This document shows, piece by piece, positions 13,536 to 27,151 of a DNA stretch of 64,000 nucleotides (positions are counted from its first letter, which is position 1; every line of letters starts with the position of its first letter). The stretch is from contig BRXU01000003.1 in the NCBI GenBank assembly GCA_030267565.1, positions 6,919,001 through 6,983,000 on the forward strand, written 5' to 3'. A model generated the notes under the pieces. That model had not been told where the DNA came from, did not search any database, and worked only from the letters and a program-made list of their open reading frames with translations. This stretch comes from Pleodorina starrii. Taxonomy: Eukaryota; Chlorophyta; Chlorophyceae; Chlamydomonadales; Volvocaceae. A program made the position numbers and the translations under genes.

Positions 13536-13933
13536 GCAAGCTGGCCGCCTGCGTGTTTCTCCAGTGCTCCAGGGGAGGTCCTCCCCTCCCCAGCACCGGC
13601 AGACGCTCATAGGGCTGGCTGGCGATGCCTGTCATAATTCCAGTACCCCAGGGGCTTCCCAGATGGTCCCCGGGCCCCGGGCACACACAAATAGGCAAAC
13701 CCTGGAGCACCGACATACCTTACAGCCGCAAGTTGGAAAAGCCATGTGCCCTAGACGTCCCAAGTGTACAGATGGGGGCGTGGTGAACGGGTCAGCAACA
13801 CGCGGAGTCCTCCGATTGTGGCCCCTGGGGCCGTGCACACACGACACACCCATTCGCGCGTCGGAGACCGTGCGCAAAAGGACGGACGTCGCGGACCAAC
13901 CCTTCCAATGCCCCCTTCCGCGGGGTTTTCCGC

Positions 13934-14050
13934 GGGGCCGCACAAGTCAACCCCGTAGGCGGCCGCACAAGTCAACCCCGTAGGCGGCCGCACAAGTCAA
14001 CCCCGTAGGCGGCCGCACAAGTCAACCCCGTAGGCGGCCGCACAAGTCAG
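13934..14050. repeat. 25-bp tandem repeat, about 4.7 copies
   Basis: The unit begins GGCCGCACAAGTCAACCCCG followed by TAGGC. Copies are identical except at the ends. There is no spacer diversity, so it is a minisatellite and not a CRISPR array. Confidence 0.9.
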
Positions 14051-15632
14051 CAGCCACGAGATTGATGGCCCCGTTCCGTTGGACTGGGACCAGCGGGCAG
14101 TGCGGCAGTGTGGGCCTTCATGGCTGCACCCCCGAACCGCCGCCGCCCGTGCTCCTTGGCTGGCAGGCACCCGCAGCAAGGACAACAGCGGGACATCAGC
14201 ATCCCACAACACATTGCCGCACGCCTTTCGGAACTTGGTTCGAGCCGTGACGAGGCCACCGATCAATGCGATCGAGGCAGAAGAGCCAAACGAGCCAAAC
14301 GAGCCAAACGGGCCAAGGCAACCAAGGCAAAGCCCCGGTAGGCAAACGAGCAAAACGAGCCCACGACACCCGCTGCCCGACAGCTGGCGTCAACTGGATG
14401 GGCACATACACACTGAGCCCATCACAGCCCGCGTCATCACACACGCCCGAGAACGTCGGCATCGGGGGGAAAACCCTCCCAGCCCCCGCGGCCCGCCCCC
14501 AAAATGTGCGTCACCGGGCTTTCTAAAAGCTGTGAATGCTGTCCTATCTGCGACAGAACGAGTAGTGACGCCAATTATGCTAATTACCAGGTGCAATGCA
14601 CAAGCGCAAGCGCAAGACAGAGGTCGCGTGCTAGGACTTACGGTAACCACATACGCCAGGGGCGCACCGGCCGTCATCCCCCGAACGCATGCCCCCGTGT
14701 GCACTTCGTAGCGGACTAACAATTGGATATGTCTCAGGGGCCGAAGCGCAGAGGGCCCGCGTTCCATCCAGGCCCGGCGCCCCGGCCCCTCCCCCGCTCC
14801 GCCTCAGCCACAACCGCCAACATTACCTCGGCTCCCATCCCATCCAACCTCGCCGCCGCCTAATCACGCCCGCAGCGGATGCAAAAGCGGCCAGTACGAC
14901 AGGTCGACAGCCCCAAGTTTTGGGTCCCGTGAGGTCTACGTACACAGCGCCGCGGTAGTCCACCACTGCGGCCGTTGGCGGTTATTCGGTTGGCGTACCG
15001 GATGCAGTTCTCATGGTTTTCGTACCGTACTACGGCCGTGCATTGCCCCCATTTTTTCACACGAGCGCTGCGTGTCGTGCTCAACGAAGGGCAGATTGCG
15101 TGATTGACTGCATGCGTGTCGCAAATGAGTGTGTGTTTGTGTGAACTGTGAAGTGGAGGAAAGAATCTTGCAGGGGAGGGCATGCGTACGCCTTCCCAGC
15201 CATGAGGGTGGAGGTAGAGCGCTAGAGCCTCGAGAATGAGTCCATCCTACTCTTGCACACCGACCCATGAATATCGCAACCCATCTGCATTGATCTGCAT
15301 CGATCTGCCATGAATATCGCAAGCCATTTGCATCGATCTGCCGGCAGCCACAATCAAGACGGTTTTAAAAAGCACGCGCCACTCCCCACCTCCACGCCCC
15401 CTTTTACGGTCCTGCCCCCGATGCCGCCCTCACCGCAAGGGCCTGCTAGGGGGCAGAGTCGGCCATTGTCCTTGGTCTACTCTTTCCCCTGACAGCCCTC
15501 TCACCCATCGCCCCTCCGGACCAGCCGCCGCTTCCAGCGACTGAACGGCTCGGATACCCAGCGGCTTCCGCCGTCCCTGTTCCGCCCCTTCATTTCCTTC
15601 CTCTCTTCCTTTCAACCTTCCCCTCTTCCCTC

Positions 15633-15711
15633 GGACTTTATTCCTCGCTTGCCTTGGACTTTATTCCTCGCTTGCCTTGGACTTTATTCCTCGCTTCCCT
15701 CGGACTTTATT
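15633..15711. repeat. 23-bp tandem repeat, about 3.4 copies
   Basis: The unit is GGACTTTATTCCTCGCTTGC followed by CTT. It lies downstream of the kinase 3' end. Confidence 0.85.
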
Positions 15712-16472
15712 CTAGCCTCCTTTCCATTCTTCCGTTCATCTTCATTAATCTTTCTTCCATTCTTCCTTATTCCATTCTTCCATTCTTCCTCCAGCCCTTC
15801 CCGGGCACTTCATGCTGCCACGCCTCCTCGAAACCCCAAACCGCCTGCAGCCGACCCCCGGCCCCCCCCTCTTGGCATTGCCGTTGCCGCCGGGGGCGGC
15901 CATCCGCTGTGCCATGTGCCTGTGCCTGTGCCCGCCGCTGATCCGGGGCCCCGACCTGTTGCACCTTCCCCGCCTCCGGCCCCTAGCCCCTAGCCCTGCC
16001 CCTGTCCCTGTCCCTGCACCTGAGCCGCCCCCCCCACCGGCACCGAGAAATCCGCAGCCGCCCGGGCCAACCGCGCCGTTGCCCCCGGCCTTCCTTCCTG
16101 TCTCTGTCTCTGTCTCTGTCCCTGTTTCTGTCCCTGGCCCTGTCCCTGGCCCTGTCCCTGGCTTTGTCTCCAGTCGTGCTTGCCCAGAGAATCCCCCCGG
16201 TCATCCGGCAGGACGTGGGCTGATTGCAGTCATGGCGCGGAACGGGGACTCGGGATGAACCCGCGGCCGCGGTTCCGCAGCGGCAGTGATGGCGGCGGTG
16301 GCGGCGGCGGCGGTGCCGCCGCCGCCGCCGCTGTCGCCGTGTGGCGGCGGCACCGCCGCCGGCAACGCCGGCGTAGACGCCAGGCAGCCCATTGCCGCGT
16401 TGGGCGACAGGCCCGGTCGCGCGTGCTGTGAGGGCAGCGGTGGCTGCTCTGTGGTGGCCGCTGTGGCTGCGG

Positions 16473-19400
16473 TTACGGTTGCGGTTGCGGTTGCGGTTGA
16501 GATTGCGGTTGCGGTTGCGGTTGCGGTTGCGGTTGCGGTTGCGGCGGTGGTGTCGGCGGTGGGGGCACACGCCGCAGCTCCGTCTGCGCCTCCGCCAGCA
16601 GCTGCTGCAGCAGAGACACCAGGTCCACGGCGGTGGGGCGCAGGCGGGGGCTGCCGGACCAGCAGCGGACCGCCAGGGAGCTGTACGACAGTACGGCAGA
16701 CAGTACGGCGATACGACAAGAGCGTACTTTGAGTAAGATGTACTTGCATGCCGAGGGGCGGGATGCGGGCATGTGTGGCTGGGTGGGCGTGGGTTTGGGT
16801 GTAATCGCCGCAGCGGCGGGCGCGGGGCAGATATACAGCCGGTTCGCTAACTGGCTAGCTGACTAGTTGCAGAGGGCAGACAATGGCCGCGGTCGTGGTG
16901 CGTCCAGTCTTCCGTGTCCCGAGAGTGTGTGTGTGTGAGAGTGTGCGTCCGGTGTTTTTCGGTGTGTCCAGTGCTGCTGTCGTACAAGAGCGCTGTACTT
17001 ACCAGTACGGCACGGGTGCCAGCGGGTGGAAAACGGGTCGCAAGTTGGACCGAAGCACCTGCCGGGGGACTTCCTGCGGGGCAGGGCCGCAGGGGTGAGG
17101 CCGGAGATTGGCGGTGCAGGCTTGCGCGATGTGTATGTGTGTGTGTGTGCATGCCGGTGTGTGTTATTTATTCCCGTGGGGCCACAGTGCAAAGACAAAG
17201 GGGAGGTTCCCCCACAACCCTGACACCCCGTCCACCCATATTTCCGTACAGTGTCGTACCTGGGGGCTTATGTTGCTGTACGGTGTTTTGCACATCAGGA
17301 GCTCCCACATGAGTACACCGAAGGCTGCACCGACGTACGTTTCCGGAGGGGGGGGGGCAGGGTTTGAGGGAGGTGTGTGTGTGTATGCGTGTGTCGCGTG
17401 AGATGTGTAGGAGGCAAGGAGTGCATACCGGTGCCCGAAATGTCTGGGAGTGAAACGAGACGAGATGCATTGCATTGCGCGGGATGATGGGCGGCACTGT
17501 CTGCTGGGAGGGAGGTAACGGGCCGGGTGCGTGGGTGGTCGTCTCTCTCGGCAGGGGGACGACTCGGGGCGTTGAGGATGTAAAGAGTTGAGTCTGCGCC
17601 GGCCTCTCGCGGGCGCCCCCGGCTAGGTCCGCGGCTCCGGGGACAAAACCTTGGAGGCCCGGCGTGTTTCCTGGAGGGGCCCTGGAGGGACACTTCCTTC
17701 GCCGCTGCTGCCCGAGGGCATACTGGTCGCCGGGCGCGCGCTACCACCGCAGAGCAACGGCCAGCAATCTCTAGAGCTCCGTCAGTCTCATGGCTTGCTT
17801 TCCCAAGCCGTGCTTTCCCAAGGCCACCTTTCGTGGGGGCGGCTGGGCGGCGCTACGGGCGGCGGCTGCGCACCCGCACCTCGCACCCGCACCCGCACCC
17901 GCAGCCACATCCGTATCCATAGCTTGCGACTTACCGTAAATGTCAACCTCTGGCCCGAGGAGCATGCCCCTCACGAAGCACTCTGCGGGTAAGCCAAGGC
18001 GAGCGCGTGTGGTTGGATGGGCATCGAAATACGACAGCGCCAGAGCCCAAAGATCACATCACATGGCATCACATCACACCACACCACATATCGCATCACA
18101 TCACATATCACACGCTCATGCCCCTCCGGCGGCTCCCTGTCCCACCAGGCGCCATGTAGGCGGCTGTGCCCAGAGGGCTCTTCACGCGGAAGCCCATCCG
18201 GCCGTCCAGCCCGACCTCGTTCATCAGCCGCACACTGCGACGCGCGGGCGAGTGGGCAGGGAGGCGGGCGGGCGGACAGGGAGGGGGGCAGGGAGGGCGG
18301 AGGATGAATGAGCGTCGCGGGGATCGAGGGCCGTTCCTCCGGACCCGGACCTGGGCCCCGTGTGTTCCTCCCGCCCTGGCGAGATCCTCCCTTCCCCCTC
18401 CTCGTCTGCGTCACCTCCGCTCCGTCCCGATGCGTTTTTCTTCTTTATTGCCCCCAATCTCCCCAATCCCCCCCAAAACAAGGGGTTGGTGTCGGCTTCC
18501 TTGAAGCCGGAAAAAGGGCGGGGCCCCACTAAATCCGTACGGGTTAAGTTGAGTGCTAGGGTGGCGAGGGCGTGAAGTAGTGTGAGAGTGTCGACATTCC
18601 TGCTGATAGACAGCCAGAGCTTTTTTCCAAAATGCCTGCTAGCCGAGTCGTTAGCAAGGCCTGCCGGCGCCGCGCGAAGCGCGTCATCCCGTCGGGTGCA
18701 TGAGCGCATGTGCGCATCGACCGAAATACGGCATTTCCAAAGCGAGCGGCGAGGGCGTCAACTGTGAGAGTGTCGACATTCCTGCTGATAGGCAGCCAGA
18801 GCTTTATATCTGAAATGCCTGCGGCTTCAGCAATCCGACCCATCTTTAGCATCGCGCGCCGTCTCGGCACTGTGCAACTCTTCCGGCCAGCGCATTGGCT
18901 GAAGTTACTTGACAGTAGACATGGAGTGTATCATTTACACATCACGCAGGCTGACCTGCCAATAGAAGGACAGCGGAACTGTTTGCGAGGGTTGCGACGA
19001 CGTGCAGTTGCCGACGAGAGTGCACAGGCTTCGCTACTGAGGTATTCGCCGTAGAGGAGGCTTGACTGCTTTAACATTAGGACAGGGAATGTAGAAGTCC
19101 ATCCCCTAGGTTGCCGACTGGACTTGTTGGGCGGCCCGCTGAAGACCGCTGCATCATGCGTGCATTTGCGGCTTGGCGTCCAACAACCAGCAGTTTGCCC
19201 CTCATGGTTTGCTCCTTGCAACCTTTGTAATCGAAATGTGCGTCAAGTCGGTCGGACCGGGTAGCAGAGCTGTGGTGTGGTCGCGGGAAGAATGTTCGCA
19301 ATGCAAACATAGTTGGTTGCCGAAACGAAGATTCATTTCACGCCGTCATGTCAGAAATCCACTTTGAGGAACGATGAATCTTCTGGAAATAATTATAGGC

Positions 19401-22400
19401 CGAGAGGCGTTGGTTTGACCTCGGCCTCGGTCCATGGAGACTGCCGAACTGGTTTTTACTCGTGCGATGTTGGGTTCCAATAATAAATTTACCGTGCAAT
19501 AAAGAATGTAATCTTTTACTTATGCAGTATTTCCGTTGGCCGAGATTCTGCACTTTTGTTAGGACACCACAGTCCACAGTCCACAGGCACGGACATGACA
19601 CGTGTTGCCTGCGGCAACACTTCCCGGAGCAATTTGAAACGGTCGCGCCGGGCGATGGAAGGGAGGTACGACAGGTGACGGGTAGGGGGTTTGCACGTGT
19701 TGGGTGTGGCCTGCAGTGCGTTTTTGTCCTCTGTGAGGGGTGTTACAAGGACGGGGACGGTGAAGAAGCCAACAGGCAACACCAGGGCCAACACTTGGGG
19801 CAAGCAGGCCCCAAGAGCAACCGCCCCGTGGCATGACTGAACAGGAAGGATCCCGGGCCCCGGGGGCATCCCCGGCGCGAGAGGGTGTCCACGCCGGTGT
19901 CACGGCCGCAATCCCCAGCTCCCGCAAATCCCAAGAGATATCCCCCCCCCGCGTGTAAGGGAGTCCTCGGCCACACAAGCCTCGCCCGCCATAAGGTCCA
20001 GCTCCAGGGGTGCAGTGTGTCGCTCAGGAAATGGGGTGCCGGAGCCCCGTACAGTTGCCTCCCCCTCTGCATGCCCGCCCGTTGTGGCGAGTGCTGGCTG
20101 CCCTGCCGGCCCACAAATATGCTAGCCGTCCCCAATTGGCCCGTATTGGGTTCTTCGGTGTGCTGTTAGCCCCACCCGCTTGTCCCTTCTCGGCCGCACG
20201 GTGCACCCTGACTGACCGACTCCTCTGCGAGTGCTGTGTCTTCCCCCTTGGGCCAGGACCCTCGTGCGACACGCCACCTCCCTGCCGATTCAGCGACGCG
20301 TGCCGTCCCTTTCCCCTTTGCCATGCGCTCACTGCCTGAGGCACGTGACGCCCAGTTCCTTTGTGCCCGGTCCCGTGCGTGGTGCACCCCTCCCCTGCAG
20401 ACCCCACGGTGTGCGCCGCCCCCCTTTCCCCTTGGCTCGGTTTCTCGCGTGGTGCGCCCTCCCCCTGGTGCACGCCGCCACCCTTGTCCTGATACGGTAT
20501 TCGGTCTCACGCTCGATGTGCCCCTCCTGGCAACCCCAGCGGCGCACACCACCCTCCTCCTTTCCCACCCTGTACTCGATGCCGCGGGCCATGTGTCCCC
20601 TCCTGCCGTCCGAGCGGCGTGCGCCGCCCTTTCCCGTATCCCCATGGACTCGATCCGCACGTGGTGCACGATGCCTCAGCGGCGCGCGCCGCCCCCCCCC
20701 GGTCCCTTGGTACCTGGTCTCACGCGCGATGCGCCCCTCTTCGGCCGACCCCACGGTGCGTGTCGCTTCCCCTTTCTGCCTTGTGCCCTATTCCGTGCGT
20801 GATGCACCCCGCCTACAGCCCCCCCGGTGCGCACCACCCTTTCCCCCCGAACCCGGCCCCGCACGAGATGGGCCCCCTGCTGCCATACCCGTCTCCCGTG
20901 TCGCCTGCCGCTCCCCGTGGCCTTGGCCTGAGACCCCTGTCCTTTCCGTAAGCCCAGGCTCGTCGTGCTGACTGACCTGGCCCGCGCGGGCCGAGCCTTC
21001 AACCTTGGTGTCCGGGGGCGGTGGCTCTGTTACTTGACGTGTGGGGCTGTTGCCCGGCAGCCGCAGGCCCAAGCCTTGTCTCCCCATCTCGGTGTTTGGC
21101 AACGGTCCTCGACTTCCTGCTGGAGGGGTTGGCGTACCTTCCCGAGGGTGGCATGCCTTCCTTGTTTGGTCCCGCCCTAGGCCCAGTAAGCCCTCGAGTG
21201 CCTCCTGAGCGGCTGCACGTGCTTACTATTACCGTAAGCGGTCCTTCTGCCTCCCGCTGGCTGCTGCCGGTCTCTCCGATGTGGCATTCGACAACGACTG
21301 GCGCGCGGCTCAGTCATTCCGACTAGCGATGTTGAGGCGTGGCAAGGTGTTGTGTTGCCTCGTTTCCAGAAGCCGCATGGTCCCGCTCATTGACAACAGG
21401 TGCGACATAGCTCCGAGGATGAGTGTGACGAGCACTGTACGCCCTGGGCCCCAGTTTGCCACTATACTAAATGTTGTCGCAGGCGTCTGCTTTGTCCGAA
21501 TGCAGTTTGGCACCGGATGCTTGGCGTTTCGCTGTCATGAGCGTCATCATAAGCGTCGTCGTACCACCGACACCCCATCGGTGAAGCCGCGCTTACAGCA
21601 TGCCCTAGCGGGATGTCAGTAGAACTGATTGTATGCCGTTACGCCTATTTTTTAGGCCGCCTTACGGCCATTGAACATGTTGCAACCGCTGCCGGCTGCG
21701 ACCTATCTGATACTGAGCTTTTGTCAAACTTTCATATGCAACATAATTCCATGTCATGTTTGTTTATGTGCCGGCGTACATATTTGCTGAAGTTACCCTC
21801 TGAGGTCGCTATCCGTTTGTGAATGTATTGCGACCGGCGCCTGAGGTCGCGCCGCATCGCGCAATGCACGTTGTTTACAATGCGGCATTGACTGCCATTG
21901 AAAGACTTCCTTGGAGGCGTTCTGGTCGCGCGCCGGCGGGTCGCTCGTCCATGGAGCCTTTGAATGGCTGCGACGTGGGCGTGCCTGGCTCTCCGACACG
22001 GAGGCAGCCATCAATAATATAGAATGCTGATTCCCAGAAATTTCGGTGGCCAGAAGTCGCAAAAGACGAGTGCGTTTTGTGACACCACATTTTTTTTGGG
22101 GTATGCAGTCCCTTCGCAATCTACGATTGCTCCGGGAACATGGGCAATCCTACAGGGCGGGGCCCCCCTGGGCGCTTCGCGCTGGGGCCCCGCCCAAAAA
22201 CCCTAAAACCCTGACAACCCTAAAACCCTGACAACCCTAAAACCCACCACCCAAAGTCCGACAGCTTGCAGCTCCAGCCCCGCGGGTCCCGAGTGGAGCT
22301 CTTGAGCAGCACATTGGCGGGCTTGATGTCGCAGTGCACCAGGCGCCGGGAGTGCAGGTGGCGCAGCGCCAGGGCCACCTGCCGCGGCGGGGGGGATTTA

Positions 22401-25400
22401 GGGTTTTAGGGGTTTAAGGGAGTGGTTGCTGGTTGGCGATGGCGGTGGTGGCGGTGGTGGCGGTGGTGGGTAGAGACTCTGAGAGTCCGAAGAGGCAGTC
22501 AAGCTGACAGAGGCTGACAGACGACGTGGAAAAAAGGGTAATCAAGGAACACCTTCGTGCGTAAAAGTAAAGTAACCAAGAGGGGAGGAGCCCTTGGGTG
22601 GTGGTGGTGGTGGTGGTGGTGGTGGTGGTGGTGGTGGTGGTCGGTGATGGTGGTTGTGTTGGTGGTGGTGGTGGTGGTTGTGTTGGTGGTGGTGGTTGGG
22701 GGTGTGGGCGCACCTCAAGTAGACTGGTGTAGAGGGGCACCAGCGCCGGCCACACCGCCCCATCAGCGGCCCCCGAGGCGCAACGCTGCCGGAAGGCGCC
22801 CGCGCGAGCCACCGCCAGCAGCGTCCCCGCGTCGCAATACTGCGCGCGTAGCGAAGGGGGTTACCCACGCATAGGCCGGAGCCCGTGAACGGTAAAGTAA
22901 CAGGGAGGGGGGGTGCAGACTTTGAGAGACGGGGGCGTCGGGGTCCAGGATGGAGTCGTTGATGAGGGAAGACGGAAAAAAGCCTGGAGCCCGCCCTTGC
23001 CAAAGCAGAGGGAGTGGGAAAAACGTAACTTGACAAGCTGGCCAGGGGTGTGAAGGGTTAGCGGCGGTCATCAACAATCTCATCAAGATGAGGGCGAGCG
23101 GTGGCAATGAAGGCATCTTTAAACCGCAGCAGAAATGAAATGGGGGCGATGTTACGGTAAGCGCTAGTGACATCGCCACGACACAGTTGTTTGCGTTGTG
23201 CCGGGAAGCAAGGGGCCGGGATGGGGGCGGGGCCCGATCGAGGATTTGGCGACTGGGGGGGGGGGGGCCAAATCAAGTCAACGCGGCCCAGGGGAACCCA
23301 AGCTCACCTCCAAACACAGGACCTGGTTCAGAGGCCCTGCGCACACGTACGATCAAGGGGGCGGACGCTCGATCAGCGGCGGCGGCGAACGTTATTCTTG
23401 TTGTTGTGTGGGGCCGAGGGCGCAGCTTCACAGCGCCGCCGCTGCTAATAGCTCCCATGCTAAGAACAACGTCGTACAATTGCAGGCTGCACCTAATAAA
23501 TACACAACGCGTTTGCAACCCTGAAACCCTGGACACTGGGCCCGGTGCCCAAAACCCCGGTCGCCTCGCCCACCCAGCCACCCGCCCAGCCACCTACCGG
23601 GGTCGCTGCCCGCAATCATGGGGTCATCTGCCGTACACAGCCGCAGCACCGGCGCCGGGTTATCCTTGTAGTGACAACGCACCACCACCACTCCACTGAA
23701 AGATGCGTACACCTTCGTGCGGCGGATTGAGAAAGAATCGGACGGGAGGGAGTGAAAAGTGTAAAGAGAGGGAGAGGCGGGGCAGAGGATTTTTGGAAGC
23801 ATGGGGCATGGGGCGGGGTCGAGAAGGGGAAACCGAGGCGCGATGAGGCGCGGAGAACGCAGATGCGATGTGATGGGAGAATGTCAGAAGCCGGCGGGCG
23901 GTGAAGGGGCTGCCGGAACGCGTCCCGCCACATCTGCACACATCCTATGTGCGGTCGTAGGGGTCCCAAACGACGAGGAGTTGATGAAAAGCACTTTACG
24001 GAAGCACCAAACGAGCCGGTCACGCAGTCACGCAGTCACGCAGTCACGCATCGACCGTTAGCGTGCCGTACCTGTACGATATTGGGATGGGAGAGCGTCG
24101 ACGAAACCGCCACCTCCATGGCGCCTCGCTTGAACTGCGAACAGGCGCGGATGCGGACGGGGGTTAAGTAAGAAGATACTGCAGCGAAGGGACGGAGACG
24201 GCGTTAGCGGACGGACCTGGGGCGTGGTCGCGCACACGAGAGAGACGCAAGAAGGCACAGAGGTTGGTGCGAACGAAACTAACCTTGCTAATTTATTTGA
24301 ACTCCTTCCTCTTTTATTTGCCTGTTTTACACGCTATGCGGGTTGACTGATTGACGGAAAGAGCCGCTTCTCCGATACATACCGTACACACGAGCACATG
24401 CACGAACATACACACACACATGAACACATGAACACGTCGGACACACCAACACACTGGACGGGGGAGTGGTAGCAGTGCGCGGCCTTCCGTTTGGCGTGGC
24501 ATAGCACGACAAAAACAGTCGGAGGAGCACATATGAGAATACATCGACACGACATGACCCTGAGCAGCGTCCCCAGCAGCGATGGGGACGCCGCACAGCA
24601 TTAATTAATTACAGAGGAGCTGGATAACAGCTACTTAGTGCGATCGCACGACTCTGTGGGTGTGTGCCGCACAGGGCACAGCGGAAGAACCGCAATGAAT
24701 GCCGTACAGGCGCTTCGCTACCGCGACGACGGCCCGGATCACCGGCTGCACCACCACAGACCACACCCTCCCTCCCTTCCCCCTCCCCCAACCTCCGGCC
24801 TATACGGGCTCCGGCCCATACCCCCGTGGATACCCCCCAACCTCACCAGACGCGCCGTCGCATCCGGCAACTCCCGACTGCCACCGCCGTCTCCGTCGCG
24901 GTCTCGGTCGCGGTCCGCCGCTCCCTCTTCCTTCTTGCCATGGGCCCTGCTGCCCCCCGCATCGCCCTGCCCCTCCGGCCGCGGCTGCTGCGGCTGGTGC
25001 GGCTGCTGCATCAGCACCTTGACGGCGGCTTCCAGTCCGTGCAGCGTGCCCCGGAACACGACCCCCTGACCACCGCGTCCTGGAGCCCGCCCGCGTGAAG
25101 AGGAGGAGAAGGAGGAGGAGGGGTAGGAGGAGGAGGAGGGGTAGGAGGGGTAGGAGGAGGAGGGTAAAAAGAAAATACCGCAGCGGGGAAGGACACGGCG
25201 TTAGCGAACGGACCCAGCACCCGAGGGGGGGAAGGAGGGGGGAACGGAGACGGAAGTTTGCAGCGGGTGGATGGGCGGGAGCAGGGGGTGGCTGGGTGTG
25301 CGGGGAGTTTTTGCGGGCAGGGCGGCCCGGGTGGTCGTGGGGACGCTGACCCCAACTCCCAGGTCCCAGAATGGATGCACTCAACCCGTGCTTCGCACTT

Positions 25401-25791
25401 CACGCACTCCCACTGCCCAACCGCCCAACCGCCCAACCGCTTCAATCCGCATCATTCCGCTGTCGTACGCCCGCGGTACCGACACACTGGTCGCACAACC
25501 CCCCGCGTGTGGTGTTGTACTTTCCGATGACGTGTTGCCAAAAGAAAAATGAACACCAATTTGGGGATCAGGCCGGCGCGAAGGCGCATGGAGACCTAAC
25601 TCCCCCACACACACAACAGCCGATCGCGGATACACATCCGCCCCCTTCCCCCCCTTCACGGTTTCGTCAATATCTTTGATGCCTCTCGCACTCTCAGGTG
25701 GGCCTCCCACAGGCCCTTCCCCCACAAGCACCCGCACTCACCCAGCACCTCCAACAGCTCCACTGCCGCAAGATCCTGGGCCATAGTGGCC
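16473..25791 (-). CDS. kinase catalytic domain exons of the gene above
   Basis: Twelve small exons encode a full protein kinase domain. In order: [19 protein letters not shown] (glycine loop); AAVKVL (ATP-binding Lys); [19 protein letters not shown] (helix C Glu); [12 protein letters not shown] (hinge); [20 protein letters not shown] (catalytic loop); [17 protein letters not shown] (activation segment end); [23 protein letters not shown]; and [19 protein letters not shown]. All catalytic residues are present, with HCD in place of HRD. A Pro-Gln tail follows to the stop TAA. The hinge exon of 29 nt (23308-23336) is a microexon. A segment of Asp/Arg pairs (about 24900-24960) is inserted between the Lys and helix C. 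Every exon-exon phase agrees, which makes these boundaries reliable. Confidence 0.92.
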
Positions 25792-27110
25792 CTGGCGGGG
25801 TTTTGGGGTTTTAGGGTTTTAGGGTTTTAGTGCAGGGTTTGGGGTTTTTGAGGTGAGCACAGGCGGCCAAAGGCAATCGATGATGAGGCCGGTTCACAGG
25901 GTTAAGGGAGAGAGAAACGCAAACGAAAGGGGGGGCTGGGCTGCGTAGAGGGATGAAGACGCGCTGGCCTGCAAAACCCAGCATCCACAATTCCACTTCC
26001 AAAAGTCGTCCACGAACAAACTAAAACCCAAGTGAAACCACCAGGAGGATTTCTAAAACCTCCCAGGCGCCCTCGATAGGTCACAGCTCGGCACGAAATA
26101 CACGCCCCGGGCCCTCCGCCCCGGGCACCCGGAAACGCTGCGGCCCTCCCGCCCGCCCGCCCGCCCGTCCGGCTCATGCCGTACACTGTCGTACCGTGCC
26201 ATATCGCTACTGTCCTGCACCGCAATCGCCACCGACAGCCGTGACCTCATGGTGTTGATCAACACATCGCCCGACAGACCGAGCCCCGAACCGTAACCGC
26301 CGCCGCCGCCACCGCCACCGCCGCCGCCAGCAACGCCGCCACCGCCGCCGCCGCCAGCGCCGGCCCCAGGGCCAGCGGGGCCGGCGACTTCCTCCAACAA
26401 GACTTCCGGTGAGGACTGCATCAGCCAGCGGCTGGTGCCCGACTCACGGTGTGATTCCGCCTGGCTGCAGAACGCAGCGCCGCCATCTGCGGTGCGGTGG
26501 GGTGGGGTGGTTACGATGACCGGTGGTGACGGTGGTGATGGTGGGACCCATGGGTCATTGTGGGAATTGAACGGGGTGTGGTGCACACGCAATAGAGGTC
26601 AATCACCCTAACACACCCCGGAGCACACACACACAACACACACATACACACAAGGAGGGCAGTCAAACCGCTGTTGTTCAACGGCATCCAGCACCACCAA
26701 CACCACCAGGAGCTGCCAACACGTAATCCCGCCCGCATCTTACCTGCGGCATAGCCAAGCCCGGAGGCGACGCTGTACGGCAGCATTTCCGCGGCATCCG
26801 CCAATGCACGGCTTGCGGCGCGGCCGGGTACCGCCGCCGCCGCCGCCGACGGCGACGACGCCTGCACATGCAACGCAGCCCCGACACGTCGGGCTGCACC
26901 AGCGGCGGCGGCGGCCGCGGCGGCGGCGGCGGCGGCGGCGGCAACGCCACGAGTACCGCCGCCGCCGCCGCTGTGAAAGTGCGCGTAAACGGCCTCGCGC
27001 GGCGGCGGCGACGTGAACGGCATGAGCGACACCAGCCGCCGCTGCATCGCCGACATCGGTTTCACAGACATCTTTCCGTTGGATAGTGTACGATCAAAAT
27101 GGCGGTCCTG

Positions 27111-27151
<41 letters not shown>

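Larger units (their letters stand above)
11992..16472. other. intergenic between VARL gene 1 and the kinase 3' end
   Basis: The two genes converge here. Apart from the minisatellites listed separately I see no gene. The segment 12.0-13.0 kb is of more even base composition. The rest is C-rich on the + strand with CTGTCC/TCTGTC runs at 15985-16012 and 16100-16160. Confidence 0.4.

Noticed and set aside
12938..13612. 224-residue + frame with Pro/Cys/Ser repeats
   Set aside because: Spans the degenerate 14-bp minisatellite and shows no domain.
13934..14050. Regularly spaced 25-bp repeat that might suggest a CRISPR array
   Set aside because: Copies are directly adjacent with no unique spacers, no cas genes are present and the genome is eukaryotic.
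23058..23276. Minus-strand peptide [19 protein letters not shown] resembling a reverse transcriptase start
   Set aside because: Only a faint likeness over about 20 residues, no other motifs, and it lies inside a kinase intron. Could be an old fragment but cannot be supported.
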